Below are positions 6,940 through 13,646 of a DNA stretch of 14,835 nt, in pieces. Every line of letters starts with the position of its first letter. Positions within the stretch are counted from its first letter, which is position 1. The notes beneath the pieces are model-generated. The model worked only from the letters and a program-made list of their open reading frames with translations. It ran no database searches and was not told where the DNA came from. Both the position numbers and the translations under genes were made by a program. The stretch spans positions 1-14,835 of the forward strand of contig CAKSPH010000041.1 of NCBI GenBank assembly GCA_934481355.1. Reading direction: 5' to 3'. This stretch comes from an uncultured Oscillospiraceae bacterium (GTDB taxonomy: Bacteria; Bacillota; Clostridia; Oscillospirales; Ruminococcaceae).

Positions 6940-9237
6940 TCACTCCGGGTTATTTGCGCGGATCTGCGCGCGTATCGCCTTGTGGTCGCCGGAGCAGTAC
7001 TCCGGGATATTGCCGGAGCGGTAGTATCCGATGTTCGTGGATTCGCAGGAGGTGGTCGCCAGCAGTCCGGTCATGGTGCAGTAGCGCTTCTCGACAACGG
7101 AGGGATCCTTGGTGAACTTCATCACTTCGGAGGTGTCCTGAATGTCTATCATGACGTCGTGCCATATCTTCGCGACTGCCTTCCAGCCGTCCGCGCCGCC
7201 GATTACGCGGCTGTCGTCATAGCCTATCCACAGGCCGCCGATGTATTCCGGCGTGAGTCCCATGAACAGCAGGTCAGTACCGGCGTTGGAGGTACCCGTC
7301 TTTCCGACTACCTCAACGTTCGGGAGTATCGCGTTAGGACCGGTTCCGGTGCCGCCGTTTACTACCTGATAGATCATGCGGTTGGTTATCCACGCGCTGT
7401 CGCTGTCGATCGCCTGAGTCCCGTAGTAGTCCTGCTCGAGGATAACGTTGCCCTTGCTGTCCTCGACCTTGCTGTAAAACATGGGACGGTAGTACACGCC
7501 GCCGTTGCCGAATATCTGGTACGCTGCCGCGACCTCCACCAGCTTTGCGCCGTTCGTCAGCGCGCCGAGGCACAGCGGCGAGAGCGCGATATCCGCGTCA
7601 ACAAGGGTCGTGAATCCCAGCATCTGCGTGAGCTGGGTGTACATCGCCTTGGTGGTGTTCATTCTGCCGACCCTTACAGCCAGAGTATTCAGCGAGTGCT
7701 GAATACCGTACCACGCCGGGCGGAGCGTTCCGTCGCCCCATACCTCGCCGTAGTTCTGCGGCCAGAGCTGCTTCTCGCCGTTCACGCCGATGTCTATCGC
7801 CGCGTCCGGGATAAGCGAGGAGTAGGTGATGAGGTTCTTCTGTATCGCCAGGGAGTAGGTGGAGATAGGCTTCATCGTGGAGCCCGGGGATCTTGTCGCC
7901 TGGGTTGCGCGGTTGAACGCGCCGTCGCCCGGCTTCTCGCCGAGGCCGCCCGCCACAGCCTGAACGGTTCCGGTGTAGTCCATGACGATGAACGCGGACT
8001 GTATCAGGTCCTTTTCCGCAGCCGCCTTGTTGTATGAGGAAAGCACCGTGTAGGGATCCCTGTATTTCTCCTCCAGTATCTTCTGGAGCTTCATGTTCTC
8101 GTTGATATAGATGCTGTAACCGCCGTTGTAGAGCTCGTTTTTCGCGGAGGTGTAGGTTATTCCCTTGAGCTCTGCGAAATCGCCTATTACCTGATCGATC
8201 GCGGCGTCAACGTACCAGTCCTGGGAAACGGTGTAGTCGCCGTTCCACTTGTAGGCTTCGTAGGTGTCGTCGCGCACCTCCGGCACAAGGTCGTCGTCCG
8301 TTGTCTTGTCCTCCAGCGAGCGTGGATCGACATAGCCGTAGGCCGTGCCGTATACCGGCTTTGCGAAGCGCACCTCGATGACGTTGTTCTTGTAGTCCTC
8401 GTATTCCCTGGTGGAGATCATGCCCTGCTCGTACATACACCTCAGGGAGTAGACCTGCTGGGTCTTGCTCCGCTCAAGGTCGTAGTAGGGGGACATCTTG
8501 CCGGGGTTTCGTATCATTCCCGCCAGGACAGCCGCCTCGCCGATGTTCAGGTCAGCCGCGTCCTTGCCGAAGTAGTACTGTGAAGCCGCGCCGACTCCGT
8601 AGACCATTCCGCCGAACCATATCTGGTTGAGGTAGCTCTCCAGAATGTCTATCTTGGTGTACTTCTCTTCAAGGCTGAGCGCGCGGAATATCTCGCGGAG
8701 CTTACGCTCCCAGCTTACTTCCTTATCGCCGGTGAGGTTCTTTACAAGCTGCTGGGTTATCGTGGAACCGCCGCCGCTGTCGCCGTTGGAGAAGAACGCT
8801 CCGACGGTACGGTACCAGTCAACGCCCTTGTGGGTGTAGAATCGCTTGTCCTCGGAGGCAACGACCGCATTGATGATGTTCGGGGAGATATCCTCGTAAT
8901 CCACCCAGATACGGTTCTGTTCGGTGGCGAGGTGCTTTATCTCCACAAGGGAGCCGTCCTCGTCGTAGCCGTAGATGAAGCTGGTGTACTTCATTTCGAT
9001 GTCGCGGAGGTTCGCGTCGTAGCTGTTGTCAGCGAAATCCAGGACGTACACCGCGAGCACGGTGACGACGACGCATACCATAATTACCAGCACGAGGAGC
9101 ATTGCGGAGAAAGTAGTCCCCACGACAGTGAGGGCGTGCCCGATGTTCTTCATGGCGCGGCTCTTCTTTTTTCCGGAGCGCTTCTTCGGCTGGTCGTCCC
9201 TTATCTTAATGTATTTGATTTTCTTTTTCTTATCCAT
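6940..9237 (-). CDS. Class A penicillin-binding protein (bifunctional transglycosylase/transpeptidase)
   Basis: A 765-residue protein that polymerises and cross-links peptidoglycan. The cytoplasmic N-terminus is very basic (about 1-30) and is followed by one membrane anchor (about 38-66). The GT51 domain shows ASEDKRFYTHKGVDW (Glu129 catalytic), GGSTITQQLVKNL (156-168), RKLREIFRALSLEEKY, then NIGEAAVLAGMIRNP. The transpeptidase domain shows SPGSTMKP with the SxxK motif at 453-456, SLN at 515-517 and KTGTS at 646-650, so all catalytic motifs are intact. The tail has Cys720, Cys731 and Cys748, a pattern common in clostridial PBP1 proteins. Single-gene unit with its own promoter and terminator; the SD is a weak GGGGTGA beside a hairpin. 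Confidence 0.96.
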   Translation of the reverse strand: MDKKKKIKYIKIRDDQPKKRSGKKKSRAMKNIGHALTVVGTTFSAMLLVLVIMVCVVVTVLAVYVLDFADNSYDANLRDIEMKYTSFIYGYDEDGSLVEIKHLATEQNRIWVDYEDISPNIINAVVASEDKRFYTHKGVDWYRTVGAFFSNGDSGGGSTITQQLVKNLTGDKEVSWERKLREIFRALSLEEKYTKIDILESYLNQIWFGGMVYGVGAASQYYFGKDAADLNIGEAAVLAGMIRNPGKMSPYYDLERSKTQQVYSLRCMYEQGMISTREYEDYKNNVIEVRFAKPVYGTAYGYVDPRSLEDKTTDDDLVPEVRDDTYEAYKWNGDYTVSQDWYVDAAIDQVIGDFAELKGITYTSAKNELYNGGYSIYINENMKLQKILEEKYRDPYTVLSSYNKAAAEKDLIQSAFIVMDYTGTVQAVAGGLGEKPGDGAFNRATQATRSPGSTMKPISTYSLAIQKNLITYSSLIPDAAIDIGVNGEKQLWPQNYGEVWGDGTLRPAWYGIQHSLNTLAVRVGRMNTTKAMYTQLTQMLGFTTLVDADIALSPLCLGALTNGAKLVEVAAAYQIFGNGGVYYRPMFYSKVEDSKGNVILEQDYYGTQAIDSDSAWITNRMIYQVVNGGTGTGPNAILPNVEVVGKTGTSNAGTDLLFMGLTPEYIGGLWIGYDDSRVIGGADGWKAVAKIWHDVMIDIQDTSEVMKFTKDPSVVEKRYCTMTGLLATTSCESTNIGYYRSGNIPEYCSGDHKAIRAQIRANNPE

Positions 9238-9243
9238 GATATA

Positions 9244-9268
9244 TCACCCCAGCACCCGCAGCGGGTGC
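9244..9268 (-). promoter_or_regulatory. PBP ribosome binding site next to a leader hairpin
   Basis: On the minus strand GCACCCG (9268-9262) and CGGGTGC (9258-9252) form a 7-bp stem with a 3-nt loop. One base further on is the SD-like GGGGTGA (9250-9244), 6 nt before the ATG. The hairpin could limit or pace ribosome access; no ligand is evident. Confidence 0.5.
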
Positions 9269-9304
9269 CTGTACATTCCAGACGTATAAAATGCCGATGT
9301 TAAT

Positions 9305-9313
9305 ATTATAGCA
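9305..9313 (-). promoter_or_regulatory. Extended -10 promoter of the PBP gene
   Basis: TGCTATAAT on the minus strand (9313-9305) is a perfect extended -10. No good -35 lies 17 nt upstream (TATACT there), which is acceptable for extended -10 promoters. Transcription would start near 9298, giving a leader of about 60 nt that includes the hairpin. Confidence 0.65.
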
Positions 9314-9356
9314 TAAAACCGCTCAAAAGTATAGTATTTTTTGAGATTTTCACATT

Positions 9357-9368
9357 TTGTGCGCACAA
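9357..9368. promoter_or_regulatory. 12-bp palindrome upstream of the PBP promoter
   Basis: TTGTGCGCACAA is a perfect palindrome about 47 bp upstream of the -10 of the PBP gene. It could be a regulator's operator; no matching regulator is identified. Confidence 0.3.
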
Positions 9369-9396
9369 TATTACGCATTACCGCGAAAAATGTGAC

Positions 9397-9422
9397 AAAA
9401 GCGGGGAGGTCTCCCTCCCCGC
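9397..9422 (-). terminator. Intrinsic terminator of the sigma/anti-sigma operon
   Basis: On the minus strand GCGGGGAGG (9422-9414) pairs with CCTCCCCGC (9409-9401) around a 4-nt loop, followed by TTTTG (9400-9396). It begins about 22 nt after the anti-sigma stop. Confidence 0.88.
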
Positions 9423-9444
9423 CAAATGTTTGATTTCAGAAAAA

Positions 9445-11712
9445 TCAGAGTATCGTGTCCAGCTTCCAGAAGCCGTTCTCGTTTACGAACCTGACGTTCA
9501 TGGAGCGGTAAGCGGTCCTTCCTGCGAAAGTACCCGCCCTGACATAGAGCACGCCTTCCGCCGCTGAGCCATCCTCCGAGGAGATGACGAGCGCCGTGTC
9601 AGCCGCATTCAGCGCCGAAAGCCCGCCGTTATTGTAGCGGAGCGCGCCGTAGCTCTCAATGCCGCATTTTGCGAGGAGCTTCTGCGCCGCCGAAGCGGAG
9701 TAGTACACCTCAAGGCTCCGGGATACGGTTTCCGGCTTTGTAATGCCGCTGTCCTCCAGGGTCTGGAGCGCGAGCGCGTTGTTGAGTCCGATCGCGCCGT
9801 CAAGCACCTGACGGAATCCCGCCGGGGCGCTCTCGGTGATATCGCTGAAAGTCAGCATGGAATCGCGGTTCAGCCTGCTGTAAGCGCTGGCGGTCACATG
9901 GACCATTCCGCCGCTGGCGGAAGCCGCGTATTCGCCGGAGAAGCTCTTTTTGTATTCAACGGCCGCCAGCGCTGAGATACCGCCGTTCGCGGAGATATTA
10001 CCGCCGGAGATGGTATAGCATATGCCGCCGTTTACGAAGCTGTGCCTGCTTGCGCCGAAAGCGACCGCCGTGTCGCTGCCGGAGAGCCGGATAAGGCTTT
10101 CGGAAGCCGGGTCGAAGATATTCACGGAGCCGTCAGAGAACGTGAACGCCGCGTGCGTGAACGCGAGATTGCGGTTCATGTCGGGGTTCTCGCTGAAGCT
10201 CATAACATGGCGTGTATCGCCGCTGTAAGCGTCCACGGCTATAAGCCCGGAGCCGTTCAGCAGGTAAATCGTGCTGCCGTTCATCGCGGCTGCCGAAACC
10301 CTGGAATCTGACTGATAAACTGTGCCGACATACCCGGTGGAGCCGTCCGTGCCGACGGTCATAACGCTGACGTAGTACATACCCTCGTCGCGGATATTGA
10401 GCACCAGCAGACCGCTGTCCGCGTTGTAGGAAGCGCTGGAGAGCACTCCGGTCATAACGCTGTCCTCGGTGAAGAGGTCTGTGATGGATTCAGCCTCGGC
10501 GTCAACAAGGAGCGTGCGCCCTCTTGTTCCGTAGGAGCTGAGCCCGGTGACCATCAGCTTTCCGCCGTTTTCGGATACCCAGACTACCTTGGCTTCCTCG
10601 AGCTGCTCTGAGCAGAGGAGCTTTTCGCTGTCGGGGGAGTATCTGTAAAGCTCAACATAGTCGCCGTTTCTGACGAACATCACGTTATCCGTAAGGAAGA
10701 ACGCGCTGTCGCCGCCGATGTAGGTGTTCAGGGCGGGCGCGGTGTAATTCGGCTGGAGTGTCACTCCGTCGGGCAGGGAAATTTCTGCGGGAGCCGCCGG
10801 CGTGGAGGTTTCCGGTGTTGTGGTGCCGGGAGTTGTGGTGCCGGGAGTTGTTCCGGTGGTCTCAGCCGGAAGCGTTTCCTCCGGGAATGCGGGCTCTTCG
10901 GTTATCGGCTCCGAGTCGTCGGAATCGTCCGTCGCGGCGTCCGCCGTGGGCTCGGGCTCAACGGTGCCGTCCATTTCCTCGGTGGAGGGATCCTCTACCG
11001 TGCCGTCGCTGCCGGTATTGTCCTCTGCGGGGGGCAGCGGCGCGGTGCTGCCGGGGGTGGTGACGGTGACAGGCTCTGTCACTGCCGGCTCGGGGATGGA
11101 TATTTCCTCTGTATTGACCTCGTCGATGTTGACGGGGGCTGCGTTGTCGAAATCGTTCTGGCTCATGGATTCAACGAGGAACACTGCGGCGTCGCTCTGG
11201 AGCTTTGCCGCCGTATCGCCGGAGCAGTACACTGCCGCGCCGGTTATCTGATATGAGCCGCCGGCGAACACTTTTGCTATATCGCCGGTGTCGGAGGTCC
11301 TGGTGCCGTCCGCGAAATAGAGCTGCTTTACCGGCAGGGAGCCGTCCGTGTGGGCGGTGAGCACTGCCTGAGCCTCTGCGGGGGACATGGGCGCGGAGAA
11401 CGTGATAAGGAAATCCTTGGATTCAGAGCTGCCGCGCTCCTGCTCGAGCTGTTCCAGCGCGTGGGAGAGCCTGTCGCTTGCGGAGAGCTGGGTCAGCCCG
11501 GAATCCTGAATGCTGACGCCGCCCCTGCCGCCGAGGTTCACCGCGGCGATGGTGCCGACCGTTACCACGCAGGCCGCTGCTGCGGCGGTCATGCCGATAT
11601 ACATGGGCTGGAGCTTCTGCCGCCTTGCACTGCGCTTTGCGTTCTCGCGTATCTTGTCGGCGTCGAACGTGTATTCGCTCATGAGCTGTTTGTAGAACTC
11701 GTTTTTATTCAT
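9445..11712 (-). CDS. Probable membrane-anchored anti-sigma factor with large extracytoplasmic domain
   Basis: A 755-residue protein directly downstream of an ECF-type sigma gene on the same strand. A short basic cytoplasmic N-terminus (1-36) is followed by one Ala/Val-rich membrane segment (about 38-60). Outside come a compact domain (about 75-185), a Thr/Pro/Glu/Asp-rich linker (about 205-325, including GTTTPGTTTP), and a long beta-rich part (about 325-620) whose repeated short strands suggest a beta-propeller; the last ~120 residues form another domain. No HxxxCxxC zinc motif is present, so it is not a ZAS-type anti-sigma. The start is set by AAAGGAGG (11728-11721), 8 nt upstream. The anti-sigma role is inferred from position and topology, not from a recognised domain. 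It could instead be an envelope protein co-expressed with the sigma factor. Confidence 0.65.
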   Translation of the reverse strand: MNKNEFYKQLMSEYTFDADKIRENAKRSARRQKLQPMYIGMTAAAAACVVTVGTIAAVNLGGRGGVSIQDSGLTQLSASDRLSHALEQLEQERGSSESKDFLITFSAPMSPAEAQAVLTAHTDGSLPVKQLYFADGTRTSDTGDIAKVFAGGSYQITGAAVYCSGDTAAKLQSDAAVFLVESMSQNDFDNAAPVNIDEVNTEEISIPEPAVTEPVTVTTPGSTAPLPPAEDNTGSDGTVEDPSTEEMDGTVEPEPTADAATDDSDDSEPITEEPAFPEETLPAETTGTTPGTTTPGTTTPETSTPAAPAEISLPDGVTLQPNYTAPALNTYIGGDSAFFLTDNVMFVRNGDYVELYRYSPDSEKLLCSEQLEEAKVVWVSENGGKLMVTGLSSYGTRGRTLLVDAEAESITDLFTEDSVMTGVLSSASYNADSGLLVLNIRDEGMYYVSVMTVGTDGSTGYVGTVYQSDSRVSAAAMNGSTIYLLNGSGLIAVDAYSGDTRHVMSFSENPDMNRNLAFTHAAFTFSDGSVNIFDPASESLIRLSGSDTAVAFGASRHSFVNGGICYTISGGNISANGGISALAAVEYKKSFSGEYAASASGGMVHVTASAYSRLNRDSMLTFSDITESAPAGFRQVLDGAIGLNNALALQTLEDSGITKPETVSRSLEVYYSASAAQKLLAKCGIESYGALRYNNGGLSALNAADTALVISSEDGSAAEGVLYVRAGTFAGRTAYRSMNVRFVNENGFWKLDTIL
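10817..10851. repeat. 15-bp direct tandem repeat inside the linker coding region
   Basis: The 15-bp unit GTTGTGGTGCCGGGA occurs at 10817-10831 and 10832-10846, followed by GTTGT. It encodes the TTPG repeats of the Thr/Pro linker on the minus strand and is in frame, so copy changes would alter linker length without frameshift. Confidence 0.8.
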
Positions 11713-11743
11713 ACGGCAGACCTCCTTTCCATGTTGATGTTAT

Positions 11744-11932
11744 GGTAACCTCTAAAAACCTCCTTCACGGCAGATTTCTATGACTTACCAAGAAACGTCG
11801 CTTCGCTCCTTATTCATCATCTGCGTCGTTGTCAAACCTTGTAATACATCAAGTATGACTGCGGTTTGACGCCTAGCATCTGATATAAGTCATGTACGAA
11901 ATCTGCTCGTGTCCCGGTTTTTAGAGGTTACC
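11744..11932. mobile_element. 189-bp MITE-like element inside the sigma/anti-sigma operon
   Basis: Perfect 17-bp terminal inverted repeats, GGTAACCTCTAAAAACC (11744-11760) and its complement (11916-11932), are flanked by direct TTAT duplications (11740-11743 and 11933-11936). The interior is also largely self-complementary: GCAGATTTC near the left end mirrors GAAATCTGC near the right end, TATGACTTA mirrors TAAGTCATG, and GTCAAACC (11831-11838) pairs with GGTTTGAC (11863-11870). There is no ORF. It lies between the sigma stop and the anti-sigma ribosome binding site. Removing it with one duplication would leave about 58 nt between the genes. RNA across it should fold into one long hairpin. Confidence 0.85.
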
Positions 11933-11963
11933 TTATATTACTGTCAATATATGCAGTCCGGCG

Positions 11964-12509
11964 TCAGATGCCGAACTTTTTCTTCTGTCTTTCGATGGTG
12001 CGGTAGAGCTTGGTCTTGACTGTTGCTGTCTTTATCCCCAGCTTATCCGCGACTTCTTCCAGCTTCATGTCGCATACGAAGTGGAGGTAGAATATCCTGC
12101 CCACGGTTTCATCGCCGGACATGATGTCGTCGAATATCTGTTTCGCGAGTATTTTGTCAGCCATCACGTCCTCAAGGAGCTTCTGGTCCCGGGACATATC
12201 CGCCTCGATGGCGGCGGACTGCTCCTCGTCGAATTCCGAGAGGAGAACGTCGCGCTCTTTCCGGCGCATAAACCCGGAAAACACGGTGCGGCACTCAAAT
12301 TTCGCGATGTTTATGAGGAACGCCTCCGGGGAGTCTATATCAGCAAATCCCTTGTCGGATATCCTCTTGTAGAAGCGTGTGTAAACGTTCTGTATGATAT
12401 CCTCGGAATCCTGAAAGCGTGCTGCGTGGCTTGCCACAAACCTGGAAACCGCACCGAAAGTTTCGGCATATACGGCGTCAAAGTAGCTGTCTAAATCCGG
12501 ATTTCCCAC
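11964..12509 (-). CDS. ECF-type sigma-70 family RNA polymerase sigma factor
   Basis: A 181-residue protein of typical ECF length. Region 2 spans about residues 8-85 (DSEDIIQNVYTRFYKRI, residues 34-50, is the core-binding and -10 recognition helix pattern). Region 4 spans about 125-178 with the helix-turn-helix EEVADKLGIKTATVKTKLYRTIERQKKKF. A linker rich in acidic residues joins them and there is no region 3, as expected. The start is GTG at 12509-12507, supported by GAGGTGA 8 nt upstream on the minus strand; no in-frame ATG fits better. A perfect sigma-A promoter lies about 170 nt upstream, so its basal expression does not depend on itself. The probable anti-sigma partner follows, now separated by a mobile element. 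The regulon is unknown. Confidence 0.9.
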   Translation of the reverse strand: MGNPDLDSYFDAVYAETFGAVSRFVASHAARFQDSEDIIQNVYTRFYKRISDKGFADIDSPEAFLINIAKFECRTVFSGFMRRKERDVLLSEFDEEQSAAIEADMSRDQKLLEDVMADKILAKQIFDDIMSGDETVGRIFYLHFVCDMKLEEVADKLGIKTATVKTKLYRTIERQKKKFGI

Positions 12510-12639
12510 GCAGTGCTCACCTCGCTTGCTGCCTGCAATACTGAAGTCAGTTCATTTCAAGAAAAAGTTTCAGCATTTCAGCAATTTTTTATACATTTTT
12601 TCTGCCGGAATACGCAACGGGCAGTGGTATTTTCTTGTA

Positions 12640-12656
12640 ATGCCACAAAATGGCAT
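12640..12656. other. Small hairpin in the sigma-factor leader
   Basis: ATGCCA (12640-12645) and TGGCAT (12651-12656) form a 6-bp stem with a 5-nt loop, about 20 nt downstream of the likely transcription start of the sigma gene. The rest of the ~165-nt leader down to the GTG start shows no other clear structure. Confidence 0.4.
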
Positions 12657-12681
12657 GATCCGGCGCAAATTACACCATATT

Positions 12682-12710
12682 ATTATACACCTATGCCGGG
12701 CGTTTGTCAA
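12682..12710 (-). promoter_or_regulatory. Consensus sigma-A promoter of the sigma/anti-sigma operon
   Basis: On the minus strand, TTGACA (12710-12705) and TATAAT (12687-12682) are both perfect with a 17-nt spacer. The predicted start is near 12675, giving a leader of about 165 nt before the GTG start codon. I did not find an obvious ECF-type autoregulated promoter, though its consensus is not known here. Confidence 0.88.
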
Positions 12711-12792
12711 TCGGTTGCAGATGATTCAGAATATTTTTAAGAAATCGGTCCCGGGATATAACATTTTGTAGAATCCTGCCGGAAAAATACAG

Positions 12793-12833
12793 AATAGTGC
12801 ACAAATAATCCCCCGGGGAGTTTGTGCACTATT
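12793..12833. promoter_or_regulatory. 13-bp perfect inverted repeat between divergent promoters
   Basis: AATAGTGCACAAA (12793-12805) and TTTGTGCACTATT (12821-12833) are perfect complements around 15 nt that include CCCCGGGG. Each arm contains the palindrome GTGCAC. It ends 4 nt before the -35 of the CarD promoter and lies 82 nt from the -35 of the sigma promoter. No T-tract abuts either side, so an operator pair is more likely than a terminator. Confidence 0.55.
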
Positions 12834-12837
12834 GCCT

Positions 12838-12866
12838 TTGAAAAAATAACAGATATGTGATATAAT
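12838..12866 (+). promoter_or_regulatory. Sigma-A promoter of the CarD-family gene
   Basis: TTGAAA (12838-12843) and TATAAT (12861-12866) are separated by 17 nt, with TG at 12858-12859 giving an extended -10 (TGATATAAT). Initiation would fall near 12873-12875, at the first base of the mobile element. Confidence 0.85.
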
Positions 12867-12874
12867 TAATATAA

Positions 12875-13033
12875 GGTCACCTCTAAAAACCGGTTTGAAA
12901 AGGGAAAATGGGTAGAGTGCACCGAATGCGATGAAAGCCGACGAAGTAAGGCTGTATGCCTTACGAGGAGGTTTGAAAAAGCAGTCGGTGTTCTATACAC
13001 ATTTTCCCTCAAACAAGGTTTTTAGAGGTGACC
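12875..13033. mobile_element. 159-bp MITE-like element forming the leader of the CarD-family gene
   Basis: Perfect 17-bp terminal inverted repeats GGTCACCTCTAAAAACC (12875-12891) and its complement (13017-13033) are flanked by direct ATAA duplications (12871-12874, 13034-13037). The termini differ from those of the 189-bp element at one base per end. The arms continue imperfectly inward (GGGAAAATG and ACCGA on the left mirrored by CATTTTCCC and TCGGT on the right), and the centre has the perfect stem GTAAGGC/GCCTTAC. It has no coding potential of its own. The right terminus ends in GAGGTGACC, an SD-like sequence 8 nt before an in-frame ATG at 13039. Confidence 0.85.
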
Positions 13034-13068
13034 ATAATATGGACAAGTCTGACGGGAAAGGAGACATC

Positions 13069-13563
13069 ATGACGCTTCAGACAGGGGAACACGTAATTTA
13101 CAGGAACATGGAGCTGTGCCGGGTAGAGGGCTTCGAGAAGCAGTGCGCGGACGGTGTGCACGAGCGGGAATACTGCGTGCTTACTCCGGTGAACTCGGCG
13201 GGGGCGCGGTATTATATCCCGGCGGAGACGGCCGCGGAGAAGCTCCGGCCGGTGCACACCCGTGAGGAGATAATGTCGCTTATCAGCGAGATGGGCGCGG
13301 CGGAGGACTGGTGTCCCGACCCGATGGAGCGAAAACGCCGCCATGCGGAGGTGCTTTCCAGCGGAGATATCCTGCGCACCGCGGCTATGGTTAAGGGAAT
13401 ATACCTTGAGAAGCGCCGCCGCGAGGAGCACGGTAAGAGCCTTAATTCCGCAGACGAGCGGACGCTCCACGCCGCAGAGGACATGATAAACGGCGAGTTT
13501 TCGTTCGTGCTCGGCATAAAGCCGGAGGAAGTCCCGGGGTTCATCGCCGGGGAGATCGGGTGA
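13069..13563 (+). CDS. CarD-family (CdnL/TRCF-RID-like) transcriptional regulator
   Basis: A 164-residue protein with an N-terminal RNA-polymerase-interaction-type domain (about 1-60, starting TGEHVIYRNMELCRVEGF) and a basic all-helical C-terminal part (about 65-160; TAAMVKGIYLEKRRREEHGKS is very characteristic). CarD proteins bind the RNA polymerase beta subunit and stabilise open promoter complexes. The start chosen has AAAGGAG (13057-13063) 5 nt upstream and places the domain at the N-terminus as in relatives. An in-frame ATG at 13039 would add 10 residues and could use an SD in the mobile-element end. The frame is also open further up through the element, but that is unlikely to be coding. 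The terminator at 13574-13597 follows directly. Confidence 0.87.
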   Translation: MTLQTGEHVIYRNMELCRVEGFEKQCADGVHEREYCVLTPVNSAGARYYIPAETAAEKLRPVHTREEIMSLISEMGAAEDWCPDPMERKRRHAEVLSSGDILRTAAMVKGIYLEKRRREEHGKSLNSADERTLHAAEDMINGEFSFVLGIKPEEVPGFIAGEIG

Positions 13564-13573
13564 CCATAAATCA

Positions 13574-13600
13574 AAAGGAGAGCCGACGCTCTCCTTTCGT
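13574..13600. terminator. Bidirectional intrinsic terminator between the CarD gene and the alarmone synthetase
   Basis: AAAGGAGAGC (13574-13583) and GCTCTCCTTT (13588-13597) form a perfect 10-bp stem with a 4-nt loop, with an A-run before and a T-run after. The genes on both sides converge on it. Confidence 0.85.
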
Positions 13601-13646
13601 ATTTCTGTGAGTAATATCTCCGTAAAATTACACTATCCGACAAGGA

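Noticed and set aside
6586..8037. A 483-codon open frame on the plus strand, opposite the PBP and the start of the GT-C gene
   Set aside because: It is antisense to intact PBP motifs and crosses the PBP terminator and the GT-C promoter. The composition is typical of a shadow frame.
11709..11732. An 8-codon upstream ORF overlapping the anti-sigma start on the minus strand
   Set aside because: It contains the anti-sigma SD itself and has no SD of its own, so translation is unlikely.
12931..13068. An upstream ATG extending the CarD-family protein by 46 residues
   Set aside because: The extension would be encoded mainly by the mobile element, has no ribosome binding site at its ATG and does not resemble the CarD fold. 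The start at 13069 has a good SD.
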